Assembly: GCA_964353875.1 (NCBI GenBank)
Contig: CAYGXU010000003.1
Location: 1-64,000, forward strand
Direction: 5' to 3'
Origin: MGNI01 sp964353875
Lineage (GTDB): Bacteria; Chloroflexota; Anaerolineae; Anaerolineales; E44-bin32
DNA: 64,000 bases
Shown here in pieces: positions 63,200 to 64,000 of this stretch (position 1 is its first letter; each line of letters opens with the position of its first letter). Position numbers and translations under genes: made by a program. The notes under the pieces are model-generated. The model had not been told where the DNA came from. It made no database searches and saw nothing but the letters and a program-made list of their open reading frames with translations.

Positions 63200-63769
63200 T
63201 TATCGTGGAACATATCGGAAACAAGAGACGAGATGATCATCCACCATACCCACCGCCTGCATAAAGGCATAGCAGATCGTCGTGCCTACAAACTGAAACC
63301 CGCGCGCCTTGAGATCCTTCGACATGGCATCCGACTCAACGCTCGAAGTAGGCACCCCCTGCCAATCATCTGCGCCTGATCGCCTCAAAGTACGGTGATC
63401 GCTAAAACTCCATAGATAGCGATCGAAAGTGCCAAACTCCTCTACCACTCTTAGAAACACCTCGGCATTATTGATCGTTGCCCTGATCTTTCTTCGATTA
63501 CGGATGATGCCCGTATCTGCCAACAATCTTGCCAAATCCTCTTCGGTATAACATGCAATCTTCTGCGGTTGAAAGTTGTCAAAGGCGCGTCGGAAATTTT
63601 CACGCTTATGGAGGATCGTCCGCCAGGAGAGACCTGCCTGGAAGCAATCCAAGATCAGATGTCCGAACAACAACTGATCATCATGGACGGGGACTCCCCA
63701 TTCGGTATCATGATAGGTTTCCATCAAGGGATCGCCGTCGCCGAAGCAGCGAATCCGTTTTTCTATCAT
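63200..63769 (-). CDS. tag: DNA-3-methyladenine glycosylase I
   Basis: Base-excision repair enzyme that removes 3-methyladenine. 189 residues, normal. R-C-F-G-D-G-D-P-L-M-E-T-Y-H-D-T-E-W-G-V-P holds the first two zinc ligands (Cys and His). FQAGLSWRTILHKRENFRRA is the DNA-binding pocket region. I-I-R-N-R-R-K-I is the helix-hairpin part. The late D-D-H-L-V-S-C-F has the other zinc ligands (His, Cys). GAGG precedes the ATG. Single gene upstream of the pyr promoter. Confidence 0.95.
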   Translation of the reverse strand: MIEKRIRCFGDGDPLMETYHDTEWGVPVHDDQLLFGHLILDCFQAGLSWRTILHKRENFRRAFDNFQPQKIACYTEEDLARLLADTGIIRNRRKIRATINNAEVFLRVVEEFGTFDRYLWSFSDHRTLRRSGADDWQGVPTSSVESDAMSKDLKARGFQFVGTTICYAFMQAVGMVDDHLVSCFRYVPR

Positions 63770-64000
63770 TTGGCCTGCCTCATGATGTCTGGATGATCAT
63801 AGAGGATATACCCTCAAGATGAATTGGTTACACAGAAAAGCCGCCTATTGTTGCCGATCATGCAAGGATAGGACTGCTACTTCAAGAACGTTCATTACCA
63901 CACAGGACTCCGGCTTGGAACTGATTTTACCGATCAGCAGTGAAGCCCTTTGGAAAATCCATTGTATCCCAAAAGGGAAATAAGCCACATCGCAAGGAGC

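Overview
The window looks like part of a Chloroflexota genome, probably Anaerolineae-like. This is inferred from gene content, since there is no rRNA or marker tree to rest on. Supporting genes are a DUF2723 membrane protein, a DUF6056-like membrane protein, an LCP protein with a LytR C-terminal domain, a RodZ-like protein, a slipin/NfeD pair and a giant Rhs protein with Pro/Thr-rich linkers. Two runs of exactly 100 N (18712-18811 and 24184-24283) show that this is a draft or metagenome scaffold. Almost everything is ordinary single-copy chromosomal DNA of moderate GC. The exception is 11.8-24.1 kb, which is compositionally mosaic.

Layout. 0.2-4.1 kb (minus): M29 aminopeptidase, an FAD oxidoreductase coupled to a flippase-like membrane protein, and a tiny SWIM zinc-finger protein. 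4.7-11.5 kb (plus): large membrane proteins (DUF2723, DUF6056-like), a DUF5666-like protein, a YkvA-like protein, a YdjM-like protein and a patatin. 11.8-24.1 kb (minus): an Rhs polymorphic-toxin locus. It consists of one full-length secreted Rhs protein with its own promoter, toxin tip and immunity gene, followed by two truncated Rhs-core/toxin cassettes, each with an immunity gene, and then a terminal core remnant. Near-identical core segments are repeated in each unit. 24.4-31.3 kb (minus): rimO, rodZ-like, rplI, GNAT, slipin, nfeD and a second acetyltransferase. 31.4-37.4 kb (plus): an Lgt-like protein, a nitrilase-family gene carrying a frameshift and a stop, nadE, a conserved unknown, an alkyltransferase-like protein, a MobA-like nucleotidyltransferase and a PAP2 phosphatase. 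37.5-42.8 kb (minus): panE, an atypical SDR, LCP and ABC-F. 42.9-48.5 kb (plus): a small membrane protein, selA, an M24 peptidase, tsaD and a REC-GGDEF protein. 48.6-53.1 kb (minus): a DUF364 protein, a HerA-like ATPase and a phospholipase D-like protein. 53.6-57.0 kb (plus): a dtxR-feoB-zinc ribbon-feoA ferrous iron operon. 57.2-63.8 kb (minus): a membrane protein, the pyrimidine operon pyrC-pyrB-pyrFE-pyrD behind a leader with two terminator-like hairpins, and tag.

How the genes work together. The Rhs locus reads as a contact-toxin system with a reservoir of spare tips: homologous recombination through the repeated core could swap the C-terminal toxin and its immunity gene onto the expressed Rhs trunk. 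The pyr operon encodes steps 2-6 of UMP synthesis. Its PyrC and PyrB resemble the corresponding domains of animal CAD, and their gene order matches the domain order in CAD. The feo operon is headed by its likely metal-dependent repressor, with a dyad in the promoter spacer. The strongest leads for novelty are the Rhs cassette array, including a domain embedded between Pro/Thr linkers inside the Rhs repeats, and the pyr leader.
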